Assembly: GCA_001910725.1 (NCBI GenBank)
Contig: MJGA01000001.1
Location: forward strand, 2,108,001 to 2,172,000
Direction: 5' to 3'
Source of the DNA: Phanerodontia chrysosporium
Taxonomy: Eukaryota; Basidiomycota; Agaricomycetes; Polyporales; Phanerochaetaceae
DNA length: 64,000 bases
In this document: piece by piece, positions 1-9,610 of the stretch
How positions within the stretch are numbered: the first letter of the stretch is position 1
How the letters are laid out: each line of letters opens with the position of its first letter
Translations under genes and position numbers: made by a program
Notes under the pieces: generated by a model
What the model saw: the letters and a program-made list of their open reading frames with translations, nothing else
The model's database searches: none
Told to the model about the DNA's origin: nothing

Positions 1-541
1 CCATGATCTTCTTGGCGTGGTAGCGGTAGTTAGTCCTGTTGGGGGTGCCATCGTTGTTGTAGCACTCCGCGAGGACGAGGATGTTGTCACCACCACGGAA
101 CGGATCCTTGAAGATGGCAGCGGGACGGAGGTAGACATCGGAGTCGTTGCCAGGAGCTTGGTTGGTGGAGGAGCCGTCAAAGTCCCAGACACGGAGGTCG
201 TTGATGGAGGTGACCTTCTTCGTGACGGTCTAGCATAGGAGCGACCTGTCAGCGTCCCGTCGGAGAGCCGCGGGAAGAGGCCCGATCGAGCGGGGACGCG
301 CCGCTGCCCCAGCCCGACGGGTCATCGAGCAAAATGCTCACCGTGGTCTTTGAGCGGAGGCCACCGTCGCCGTCGATCCAGACGTCTGCAGGGCGGGCGT
401 GTGAGTCAGGACTGGGCGTCGGTGGAAAGCGCGAGAGCGCGGGAATAGGCGCGCTGGGGACTCACACTCGGCCTGGATCTTGTCGCCCTGGGGGAGAGCG
501 AGGAAGGGGGCGAGCAGCTCTGGGTGGTAGTGCTGGGCCAT
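1..541 (-). CDS. GLN1: Glutamine synthetase, N-terminal part (cut by left edge)
   Basis: Cytosolic enzyme joining ammonia to glutamate with ATP. Three exons are visible on the minus strand: 541-466 (begins [10 protein letters not shown]), 385-342 and 229-1, separated by GT-AG introns with frame kept at both junctions. The protein shows the beta-grasp domain of eukaryotic GS, with [12 protein letters not shown] and then [13 protein letters not shown] (the conserved DGSST loop), followed by the stretch with [13 protein letters not shown]. About 116 residues of the usual ~355 are present; the catalytic barrel lies beyond position 1. The family call is certain from these motifs. The start is the first ATG in frame and matches the usual fungal N-terminus. 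No disruption is seen in the visible part. Confidence 0.96.
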
Positions 542-1103
542 GGCGGACGACGTAGGAGGGTTTGAGATGAGGAGGATGTGGTTGGAGGGAGAGGTGGAGG
601 ACGAGCGAGAAAGGCCTCGGTATAATATCCAAGTCATACCATTGTTTGTGCATGTTTGTACCAGGTACTCCGATAAGTCATGGCCTTATCAGAGGCCGTG
701 TCCCGTCTTCCGCTTGAACCAGTCCCCTCCGAGCTCCTCCAGAGAAAAAAATATACAATTCGCAAACAAATCGGAGGCTCAAGTTTTTGCGTCTCGCTTC
801 TCAGGAGGTCCCTGGCTCGTGACTCCGTTACTACAGTTACAGCGGCAGATTACCCCTAGCGAGCCATATATTTCCTGCACAGCTCTTCCCCCGCAGAGCC
901 TCGCTCCTCCTGTAATCGGGAAAAGACCGGACGCTGCACATTGCTATCAAGCCAGCGGATCCATTTTTTGATTCGCCCCACACGCCGCAAATCCAGCGAG
1001 TGCGGCGCCCTCGGAAGGATGCCCCCCGCACGCATAGCAGGAGACAGAGCGATCTATATTGGCTGCTCTTCGGCAAAGTGTATCATATGCTCAGCCTCGG
1101 ACA
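542..1103. other. Intergenic: glutamine synthetase promoter / 3' side of the J-protein gene
   Basis: No coding sequence is supported here. It must hold the promoter and 5'UTR of glutamine synthetase (transcribed leftward) and the terminator of the J-domain gene. Open frames in it have no recognisable protein character. Confidence 0.6.
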
Positions 1104-2629
1104 TCATTTCCTCCTCACTGCCTTCCGCCTGCGTCCCCCAGCCATCGATGTCGCCACCGGCCCTCCGTTGCCTGCACGCGCCTTGCGTTCTTTGGGCGTA
1201 ACGGTTCCACTGCCGGGCGCGTCAGATGCTGTCCCTGAGCCATCCTCACTGTCTTCGTTATCTTCCTGATCGACCACCTGCCGGCTTCCGACAATCTTGG
1301 CGTACAGGCTAGACACGAGCACAGCAGGCCATGTCCTCCTAAATGACGGGGGAACTGCGGTCGAACTGTCAACTGGCAAGAGGCTGCCGTCCTCTTCGAG
1401 CTAACGACCCCCTGCTGATCAGAACTCCTCCGCTCGAGTCACACGAGGGTACGCACAATAAACACGTCGTTGCCTTCTACGACCATGTCCACCATCCGAC
1501 CCGGGACGACATTGCCGTCTTCATCAAACCGTGGAGCGCCACCAAGATTGACTTTGACCTGAACAACATTCTGTGAGAACCTGTTCTTCCCCTGGCACAA
1601 TCATCGCGACACCATCGCACCTTTCTCTGTCCCTCGCCGGGCGTAAGCTTGTTTCCCCAAGCTGCGGACCTGGCCTGGGCGACTACCTCCTCCACCCGCT
1701 TCAGATCGCGCTTGTAGTTGAGTCTCTGGACCACGTATTGCAGAGCGGATGTTACAATGGTCAGGAATACAAAGACCGTCTATTGCATGATTAAATTGAG
1801 CGATCGCACGGTCTACAGAGCGTGGCGACTTACCCCAAGTCCTGGTCGGAATCTGGAGTAGTAATACCCTGTGCCCCGCCACCTCGGTACGCCATTCTTG
1901 TAGAAGAAATCATAGCTGCATCGTCTATGAGAAACCACATCTCTCTAGCCCTCATGGGACTAGCACCGACCGTTTGCGACCTTCAGGGTCCCTGAGAATC
2001 TTTGAGACGACGCCCAACCTTGCGAACCTCTCATGTGCGTTCTTCACGCCCGGGTTCTTGTCTGGGCTGTGGGGTCCCTAAGCCCAGAGCATACGCATTC
2101 AGAACGCTCAGGGACGCACTGTAATTGCACACTCTTTTTGCGATACGCCCGCGCAATTTCAGATGTAGAAGCCGTTGGTGAGACTTCTAGCCAAGAATAA
2201 AACGTCGTGCCCTTGCCTGTGCGGGTGATGAGTGCCTTCCATGGTTCGATGAATCCCGAGTACATACCCTCGGCCGCCTCTAATGCGCTAACGAGATCGA
2301 ATATCTCATGGTCCTCCTATCAGCCCAAACAGTGTCAATTGCGTGCATAGCCGTCCGACACGTCGTAGACGGACCTTTGTCCACCTAGCACGAGACCGTC
2401 ACAGGAGTCCGCGTAGACGGTGGTTGAAATTGCGCAACAGATGGGAATGCAGTCATATGCACGGGTTTGCGTAACCGGATCATGTCAAACAGGACGAGTT
2501 GGAGTGCGCAGGAGAGCAGAAACACTTCGGTTAACACGAATTAGTCGTTGTGTCGCGAGACCTGTGCACTTACGCGGCGACAGCGGCAACGAGGAGGGCT
2601 AGCCAGGCAAAGATGAGGAATAGTCTCAT
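1104..2629 (-). CDS. ER membrane J-domain (DnaJ/Hsp40) protein
   Basis: Nine exons on the minus strand: 2629-2574, 2384-2375, 2316-2268, 2216-2120, 2066-1971, 1915-1834, 1779-1621, 1570-1457, 1400-1104; they sum to 319 residues. Residues 1-19 are a hydrophobic signal peptide ([19 protein letters not shown]). A J domain follows ([20 protein letters not shown]), with the HPD triad at about residues 71-73 rebuilt exactly across an intron. A transmembrane helix lies at about 131-147 ([17 protein letters not shown]), then a basic/acidic cytosolic tail ending RRRKAVRRK. The order resembles DNAJC1-type proteins, which recruit BiP/Kar2 to the ER membrane; that role is inferred. Exon 2 is only 10 nt. 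The gene is divergent from RRN7 across about 237 bp. Confidence 0.9.
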
Positions 2630-2866
2630 CGCAAATGCGCGCGCAGCCTGGGCGTGTGCCTTCAAACGCGGTAGAAACGCGGCGGAGGGTGTGTGTCGAC
2701 GTTGAGAGTGAGTGCTGGACCCGCTGGCAGGCCGATCGCAAACGCCAAGTAGCGGGACGGAGGTGCCACGTGGTTATCTAATCCCGCAGCCTGATCCGTT
2801 TCACGCTTTCCTCGCGCTCCGGCGCCGAAGCGTCCAACGGTTCTCCTCCACCTCCCAAAGCCGCGG

Positions 2867-5164
2867 ATGGCCCCTCGGCGGAGATGCGCGGTTTGCGGCT
2901 CGAAACAGTGGCGGAAAGAGCCCTCGAGCGGCCTCATCACTTGTAGCGAAGGGCACGTCTTACAGGTGCGGGTCATTACCATTTTTCCATAGCAGAGACA
3001 CGGGGCTCCTCGGGTTGCTCACTGTCTGCAGAGCTACAGGAATGAGACCACCGAGGTCACAGAGCTCGGTCCCCATCAGATGAGGAAGCGGGCTCTCAAA
3101 TCCAACCGCAAGAAAAAGGAGTGGCAGAGCAAGGCCGATCCGAAACGTTCGTGGATAATGAACTTCTTATCTTCTGCCTTCGGCTGTGCTAATCATTATC
3201 GCCCCGCTAGTGTACCATGGGGAACGCGGCAGGTACCACTATTATCAGTGCCTGCAGCTTCTCTTGCGGCTCCAGGTCGCTGCCCTTATCAGGGCATGGA
3301 AGCTTCCCCCGGAGTTTGAGGTATGTCCATGCGTGTCCTTGTGGGTCCCTGCTGGGCCCTGACGCAGTGCGCCACCAGGCCGTCTGCAGAGACGTATGGG
3401 CGCTGCACCTCAGCCTCCTGCCCACTCCACCGACTGCCGAGCCGTATTTCCACATTCAGTCCCAACACGGCGGTCAACAGACGAAAACAGGCCCCGAGGC
3501 AGCAGACGACAGCCCGCCCGAGCCTAGAGATAAGCCCTCCGAAGATGGCACCGGAGACGATGACGCGCGCTCGACGTCTTCCTCATCAACTGACGAAGAG
3601 GCGGAATCAGATATGGAAGACTTGCTGAGAGAAAATTCCGTCGCACCTTCATCCTCCGAGGAGGACGAAGGAGAGGACGAATCTCGGCAGAGAACACGAC
3701 CAGATCAGAGCTCGACAAAAGACAAGACTGCGTTCCGTCCGTACGACAGCCCTGCAGCCAATATCGCTGTGCTCATGCTCGCTTGCTGGACGCTCCGGCT
3801 ACCTGTCATGTATATGGACTTCAGAAGGTCAGAAAGCTATTAGAGCGTACGGTACGACCGCTAATTCTGTCTGCAGGCTCATAGAGAGCTATGACCTCCC
3901 GTACCTTGACCCGCTCAGGTTGTTACCCGAGGCTATGACACTGCACCTGACTAAACACACTACCAGAGCTTTGTCACCGCAGGTCTGTGTTATCTATCAA
4001 TTGGCCCCCTTGTACTTACCTCTCTTGTATAGTTCCCTCCGAAGCCAATGCAGGTGCACAGTTTGACGTCGCGGTTAGCGAAGCTCATGTTTCGCTCATA
4101 CGGCGTCTTGACACCGGAATGCAATGCTGCACCGCTGTTGTGGCGAGCAACGCGGGCTCTGCAGGGTACTCGTAAGTCCAATACTCAGCCTGTGTATCTT
4201 GCAGTGTTGATACATCGGATTGCTTCTTCAGCTACACTCTATATCCTAGCCAAGAAGCTTGGCAAGATAGTATCGCTCACGCTGACACTACACTATTCAT
4301 TATCGCCTACCCTTTCCCGAATGAAGATGCGGGACCCAGACCACCACAAATATGATAACGCGCCCCCGGAGGTAGCTCTGATTGCTATCGTCATAGTTGT
4401 GCTGAAAATGGCGTACGGCTTTGATGGGAGGAAACGGTCAGGGTTTGCTACTAGTCTGGCAAGTCGTGACGCTGAAGTCTCTAAGGGTACCGCAATCTGG
4501 CTTGACCCTGTGTGCGCGTTGCCAAGCTTCCAAGAATACCTGTCCGTAATCAAGACTGCAGGTCCAGGTGCAGAAAGGGAGCCTTTCATCGATACGGAGC
4601 CGGGTTCTCTGTAAGCCTTGCCTCCTTCCGGTGTCGTTCTCAGATGCTAACTAGAATGCAGAGAATCGATTCTGGAGCTAGAAGATACAGATATAGACAA
4701 GTATATCGCCTTCTGTCAGAAAGCCTTGCTCCCCCGGAGGATCGAAGAGCCAGTCAGTCACGGTCATGACGCAGTTTTCCTGTGCACATTGTGCTCATGT
4801 CTGATTCATAGATGTCCCTGTTCTCGAGGAGTACTTCCCATTACCGGAACATCCGGCGGTGCCTGAATTGGAGGCTGAACAGCCCTCGTCCGAACATGTT
4901 TCCTTCGCCGCAATGTCCGCAACCCGACTGCGCGAGGAATCCTCAGACCTGCGTCCTGGACAGGCTTACCGCATCTACAACAGCCAAGACATCCTCGGTG
5001 CACTGCCTGACGACTATGACAAGCTGATTCGGCGTGCAACAGAGTGGACGGGCGTCGACGAGCACTTCATTTCCGCTGTCGTCGAGCGATATGAGCGTCG
5101 CTTGCTGCGCTGGTGGCGTAGCGAGCGAGGGGCCGGCCCAGGCGAGGACACTGTAAGCACATAG
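2867..5164 (+). CDS. RRN7: Rrn7 / TAF1B, RNA polymerase I core-factor subunit
   Basis: TFIIB-like subunit of the Pol I core factor, needed to load Pol I on rDNA promoters. Nine exons: 2867-2965, 3032-3146, 3211-3320, 3379-3827, 3877-3982, 4033-4171, 4232-4610, 4662-4762, 4812-5164, giving 616 residues. An N-terminal zinc ribbon has C7, C10, C26 and H30 (CAVC...TCSEGH). A basic segment and a helical cyclin-like block follow (YHYYQCLQLLLRLQVAALI, CRDVWALHLSLLP), then an acidic Ser/Glu-rich insert at about residues 140-210, then the second helical block (LRLPVMYMDFRRLIESYDLP, HKYDNAPPEVALIAIVIVV). The last exon could instead splice at 5154 and stop at about 5238, changing only the final residues. 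Confidence 0.9.
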
Positions 5165-5818
5165 CCCAAGCTCCCGCACTCTTCCCGCTATCTGCTAACC
5201 CGGTAACCGTACCCTGCCCAACTACCTACAGGCCTGAACTTCGCGCCAAGATGTGACCAGCGCGGCATCTAGCTCCGGTCGATCGTACTTGGGACAGCGA
5301 CGGTAGCAACCCGAAACGGCCTGCGAAACACCCAAGCGCCGCGCCTCCGCTGCTTTTCAAGGTTGTCCCGCCCCTCTTCTCCCCGAGACCGCCGCCCGCC
5401 CTGCACCGCCTCATGCGAGGTTTCACCTCGCAAGGGAGACTCCGAGCGCGAAGCGCCCAACATCAGCCTGCGCCCTGCGTATCACAGCCATGTTTCACGT
5501 ACATGCTCCCGCGCCGAGGCGTTGATTCGCGGAAGCAGTCGTGGCGCACGCGGCGGACCTCTTCCGCGCCTCCCGAGCCGACAGGTCCGCGAGCGATGCC
5601 CAGGGGCGATACGCCACAGTCAAAGCGGCACTCTCGAGTACTTGTGCAATCGCTATAAAGTGCAGGGCACGCTGGAGAAGGAAAAGACACAGATACCCAC
5701 TTCTTCCTTCTTCGCTCGGCCAGCTGTTTAATCACCTCGTTGTTTAATTTCCAGCCTCCACAAACGCTTCTTCCATTTTCCATTCCTCGCGACTATACTT
5801 TATATTCTATTTTCGAAG
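5165..5818. other. Intergenic: upstream region of the secreted cupin gene
   Basis: Holds the RRN7 3' end and the cupin promoter. A TATAAAG box lies at 5654-5660, about 160 bp before the cupin ATG. No coding sequence is supported. Confidence 0.5.
5654..5660 (+). promoter_or_regulatory. TATA box of the cupin gene
   Basis: The motif TATAAAG stands about 160 bp upstream of the ATG at 5819, followed by a pyrimidine-rich leader. A clear TATA box is uncommon among the promoters of this window and fits a strongly expressed secreted protein. The assignment rests on position only. Confidence 0.45.
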
Positions 5819-6900
5819 ATGACTTCTTTCGCCGCTCTCCTCGCCCTCGCCGCGGCCGCTGTCACGACCGTTTATGCCGACCCCGCTGCCACTGTTGCTG
5901 CCCTCAAGACCGCCACGAACACGGTTGCCCAAGTGAACCTTCTTCAAGACAAGGATGTAAGTTTCTTGTTGCGTCTCGGCTAGTACCCCATACTGATGCT
6001 CGCGCAGTTCGTCTTCGACTTCTTCAACGCCAGCTCCGGCGTCGTTAAGGGTGCCGGCGGCCGTGCCGTCGCAGCCAGTGTCTCAAACTTCCCCGCCCTT
6101 GTTGGTCAAGGAGTAGCAATGACTGTCGGCTTCCTTGGTATGTAGAGTGCTCGATTCTCCCATCAGGAGAGAGCTGACGCAATCCTTTAGAGCCCTGTGG
6201 CATGAACACCCCGCACACGCACCCCCGCGCTACTGAGATCCTGTACTCAGTCAATGGGACCTTGACCTCGGGTACGATCGGCGAGAATGGTTCGCGCTTT
6301 GTGTTCAATACAATCAGCCCTGGACAAGCCACTGTCTTCCCCATGGTATGTGCGACGTCATTATGAGACATCTACAAGTATTAACGCCGTGCGCAGGGGT
6401 CCGTCCACTACCAGGTTAACGAGGGCTGCGAGCCGATGACCTTTGTCTGTAAGTACAGGAGCCGCATTCACATGCTCTGGCGACGGGTTGCTGACGTCAA
6501 TCGCCAGCCGCGTTCAACTACGAGGACCCCGGCACGTTGTCGATGGCACAGCGCTGTACGTCTTTCTATCGCCACACTCCCACGCCGTGTCTGACCCTTC
6601 TGTCCAGACCTCGGCCTGCCGCCGGATGTCGTCGCAGCCTCGCTCGGGAACCTCGGCGTCGAGGAGGTCGTAGGCCTTGAGGCTATGCTTCCGGACAACT
6701 TTGCGCTCGGCCGCGACGAGTGCCTCCAGCGCTGCGGCCTCACGCGCGGCACACAGCCGTCGACGCAGCGCCAGCCGCGCGTCTCTGGCAATGCGCTCCC
6801 CGCCGAGACCTCGTCCGCCGCGTCGTCTGCCTCCGCAACGTCCTCTGCGGCTCCCCACAAGCGCGAGTTTGTCCCCGTCCAACTCCGTCAGCGCAACTAA
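5819..6900 (+). CDS. Secreted cupin (spherulin-1 / germin-like)
   Basis: Six exons (5819-5956, 6008-6137, 6191-6345, 6397-6448, 6508-6555, 6608-6900) give 271 residues. Residues 1-20 form a signal peptide ending near VYA. A single germin-type beta barrel follows. Cupin motif 1 is CGMNTPHTHPRATE (His-x-His...Glu metal ligands) and motif 2 is GQATVFPMGSVHYQVN (third metal His). The tail is Ser/Ala-rich and ends in a basic segment. Spherulin 1 is a germin-like protein of Physarum spherules; fungal members are secreted, and some related germins are Mn-dependent oxalate oxidases or superoxide dismutases. Which reaction, if any, this one performs cannot be read from the sequence. All exon junctions keep frame. 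Confidence 0.9.
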
Positions 6901-7331
6901 ACGCGCACGGCCGCCGGGTTATCATCAGGGCGAGATAGCGGCTTTCTCTTTATTTATAGCCGTGGATCGGTATCCAGGACTTTTCACGTATTTACTACCC
7001 TTACGGGCATGTATCACACGCTCTTTTTGTGCCATAGTCAAGTTGTATAATCTATTGACAAATTGACTTGGATGAAGTGCTCGAAGAGCCGCTTGTCCGA
7101 AAGAGCGATGAGCTAGTAACAGGAATGTGCCCTGTCTCCAGCTGCCTCCTCGAGTCCGCTGGCCATGGGCAAATGTCTTAGCAGCATGTTCTAGGCTCTT
7201 CAGCCTCGATCGTAAGTAGGCACTGCGATGACGGTGTTGCGTTGTAGCCACCGCGTCCGCAGCTGAGGGAGAAATGTCCTACAATGACGTACCCCAGCGG
7301 CAGGCACACGCTGACTCGCCACAAAGGCATA
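6901..7331. other. Intergenic: 3' flank of the cupin gene up to the inverted-repeat element
   Basis: No coding sequence is supported. It contains the cupin 3'UTR, including AT-rich sequence at about 7030-7065 that could serve in polyadenylation, and ends at the TA dinucleotide (7330-7331) flanking the element. Confidence 0.5.
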
Positions 7332-7410
7332 CAGTGCCTTGCATAAAAACCCGCACTCGGCTGATTTCCGTGCGATGTTTGTTCTGTACAAATATTGCCT
7401 TCTCTGGTAG
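7332..7410 (+). repeat. Left terminal inverted repeat
   Basis: Pairs with 8100-8178 in inverted orientation; starts CAGTG directly after TA. Confidence 0.85.
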
Positions 7411-8099
7411 TAGCTGGTCACCAATGGTCACAGGAAGGTCACGCTGCTTTGGCGGAGTGCGCGCGCCGTGAACATGAAGGGTAATACTGTTGGCGGCCTC
7501 TTGGATAACGAGCCATGTCAGTGTCGACGGTTTCATTTTCGTGGCGACTTCATGTTGTAAGTTATCTGCTGCCAGCCTTAATTCTCGATGGCGGCCCGCG
7601 CAACGTACAGGGGCTCGACGGCGCCAAGTCTCGTGGGTGCACTGGTCCTCGACCGCAGCTACTGGGACTGCTTCGCCAGTCCCTCTCGCACTCATGGCCA
7701 TGGAATATGGGTGACATGATGGGCTCCACAGCCATCATGTCACTGGCACCGCAGGTAGTCAAGTATACCTGCCGGAGGCGCACTGTTGCATCCTCACCTG
7801 TGAACAGGTCAAGAGGTGTGCTAGCATGCCTTTTCGCTCTTCATGATACAAAAGGGATAGACTTACTTGCTGCGGAGGGCAAGCTTGCCAACGACTTCAC
7901 CACAGATTCAATATTTCAGTTGCCCAGCTTGCAGCATTGCTCGACATCACCAAGGGTAAGGCTGGCAGACTTCTTAAGCTTTGTCAATACTGTGCCCAGC
8001 GGCTTGCTCAGATGACTGAAGCTTTCTCTACTCTCTGCACCTCTGTGACTTGGCGTGACATTACCGCCTCTGCCGCAATCGCCACTGTGACCTGTATTT

Positions 8100-8178
8100 T
8101 TACCAGAAATGGTAATATTTGTACAGAACAAACATCGCACGGAAATCAGACGAGTGCGGGTTTTTATGCAAGGCACTG
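8100..8178 (-). repeat. Right terminal inverted repeat
   Basis: Inverted copy of 7332-7410; ends CACTG directly before TA. Differences include one near its 29th base and a few in the inner 15 bases. Confidence 0.85.
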
Positions 8179-8180
8179 TA

Positions 8181-9610
8181 AGCAACGGGTGGTTTCTGTT
8201 GCTGTCGCCTCACACGAGCGTTCCTGGCGGCGAGCCTGCAGTTCAGGGCCATCAGACGCGCCGCCGCGATATTCAGGCTCGCAAGAACACGATGTACGGC
8301 CCTGGTGCAGCACGGGCAACGCAGGAGCTGTCTGCGCAAAGCTCGGTGGGCGGCGCCGCTACGGATGCTGGAGCCGATAGCCCCGGGATATCCATCCGGC
8401 GCGACGGAATGCTAATGTCTCGCATGCGGCGAGACGGTCCCGGCGTCCACCCCTTCATTCTGGACCTCCTGAAAATGCGGTGCATACGCGCACCGAAATC
8501 AAATGGGCCTCGTAAATGACGTTTTACAGAAAGTCGCGGAAGGCGACAGCGACGCACCGACGCGGAGGCGGGTTCGTTATCGCGCTCCTAGGAGGAACCG
8601 TGACGCAACTGGTGTCGTTGTCAATTGTGCTCTCTCATGGGATCATCAGCAGACTGATGTGAGAAGGTGGGGGGCATGCGGGAACAGGCTGCATTCAATG
8701 TGTTTCTTGGGAGACGAATTCTGTCGTGTATTGTCCAGATAAGTTGAGGGGGCCGACCGGTCGTCAGGCTGTTGAATGGGGGACTGACAAGGGCGGTGAT
8801 GGAAGGCGGCGGCGGACCGCTCTGCAACGAGGCTGGTGGCGAACAGCCTGTGCGTGGGGCGGCCGTGAGGCAGGTGCAGCAGCTGGGGGTATAAATGCGT
8901 GCAGCAGCATTAGAGCCCTGTCAGGTCGTCCAACGTGGTGCACCGTCTGGTCTGCAGGGTCTTCTCACTGAACGTCCGAGAGGACACCGGGCGCACAGCC
9001 AGGATCAATGCGGTTCTCCGGATCCGGACGCGAACGTGTGAAAGGAACGCGCGATGAGAGTCGAATCAGCCGAGCTTTGCACGCTAGACACGCTCTGTTC
9101 GAAAACTAGGCGGGCACGGGAACATGGAAGATGTGTTGTGCGATGGAGAACGCGCGACTGAAACCTGGGAGAGATCAAATGAGGGGATTTTTGGTAGACA
9201 AGTCCCCGAAGCGGGCGGATAAGGCCGGGATAAGACCACTGACAGCCGAGGGTAAATGGAAATCGAAAGCGAGGAACGTTTGCGGGGCATAGCATGTTTC
9301 GACCGACTTCTTGAGATCGTTGTCCTCCTCGAGCCCGGCTTGCTACGCCCCTCCATCCTCCTGGGTGCGCTCGCTGTCGCCCTCGACCTGCACCAACAGA
9401 GCCACGGTCACGAGCCCCGCCAGCCTCGCCGACCCTCCAAAACCGCCCACGGCCGCCCTGCGTTCCGTGCAAGTGGACTAGGCACCGACTCTCGAACCTC
9501 ACTTCTCGACTTTTCCACGCTGATGCCCGTATTTTTACCATCTTTTCTGTAATAGTCTTCCTCCACAGGCCCTCCCCATCGTCTCCTGTTCCGACCACTA
9601 GAGTCTCGCT
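8181..9610. other. Gene-free stretch upstream of the disordered-protein gene
   Basis: About 1.4 kb without a convincing gene on either strand; open frames show arbitrary composition and no splice-consistent continuation. A TATAAAT sequence occurs near 8890 but no gene could be tied to it. The last few hundred bases must hold the promoter and 5'UTR of the gene starting at 9611. Confidence 0.5.

Larger units (their letters stand above)
7332..8178. mobile_element. Non-autonomous Tc1/mariner-type element (847 bp)
   Basis: The two ends are near-perfect inverted repeats of about 79 bp: 7332-7410 read forward and 8178-8100 read on the other strand both begin CAGTGCCTTGCATAAAAACC and agree with only a handful of mismatches. 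The element is bounded by TA on both sides (7330-7331 and 8179-8180), the target-site duplication of Tc1/mariner transposons. The roughly 690 bp inside has no open frame resembling a DDE/D transposase, so it would need enzyme in trans. Low divergence between the arms suggests recent activity. It lies in the gap between the cupin gene and the disordered-protein gene and disrupts neither. Confidence 0.8.

Noticed and set aside
3080..3319. Separate small basic protein (RKKKEW region)
   Set aside because: It is exon 2 of RRN7 read through its intron.
9005..9598. 197-codon open frame on the minus strand upstream of the disordered-protein gene
   Set aside because: Low-information composition, non-ATG-like context and no plausible continuation; treated as a chance frame in GC-rich DNA.
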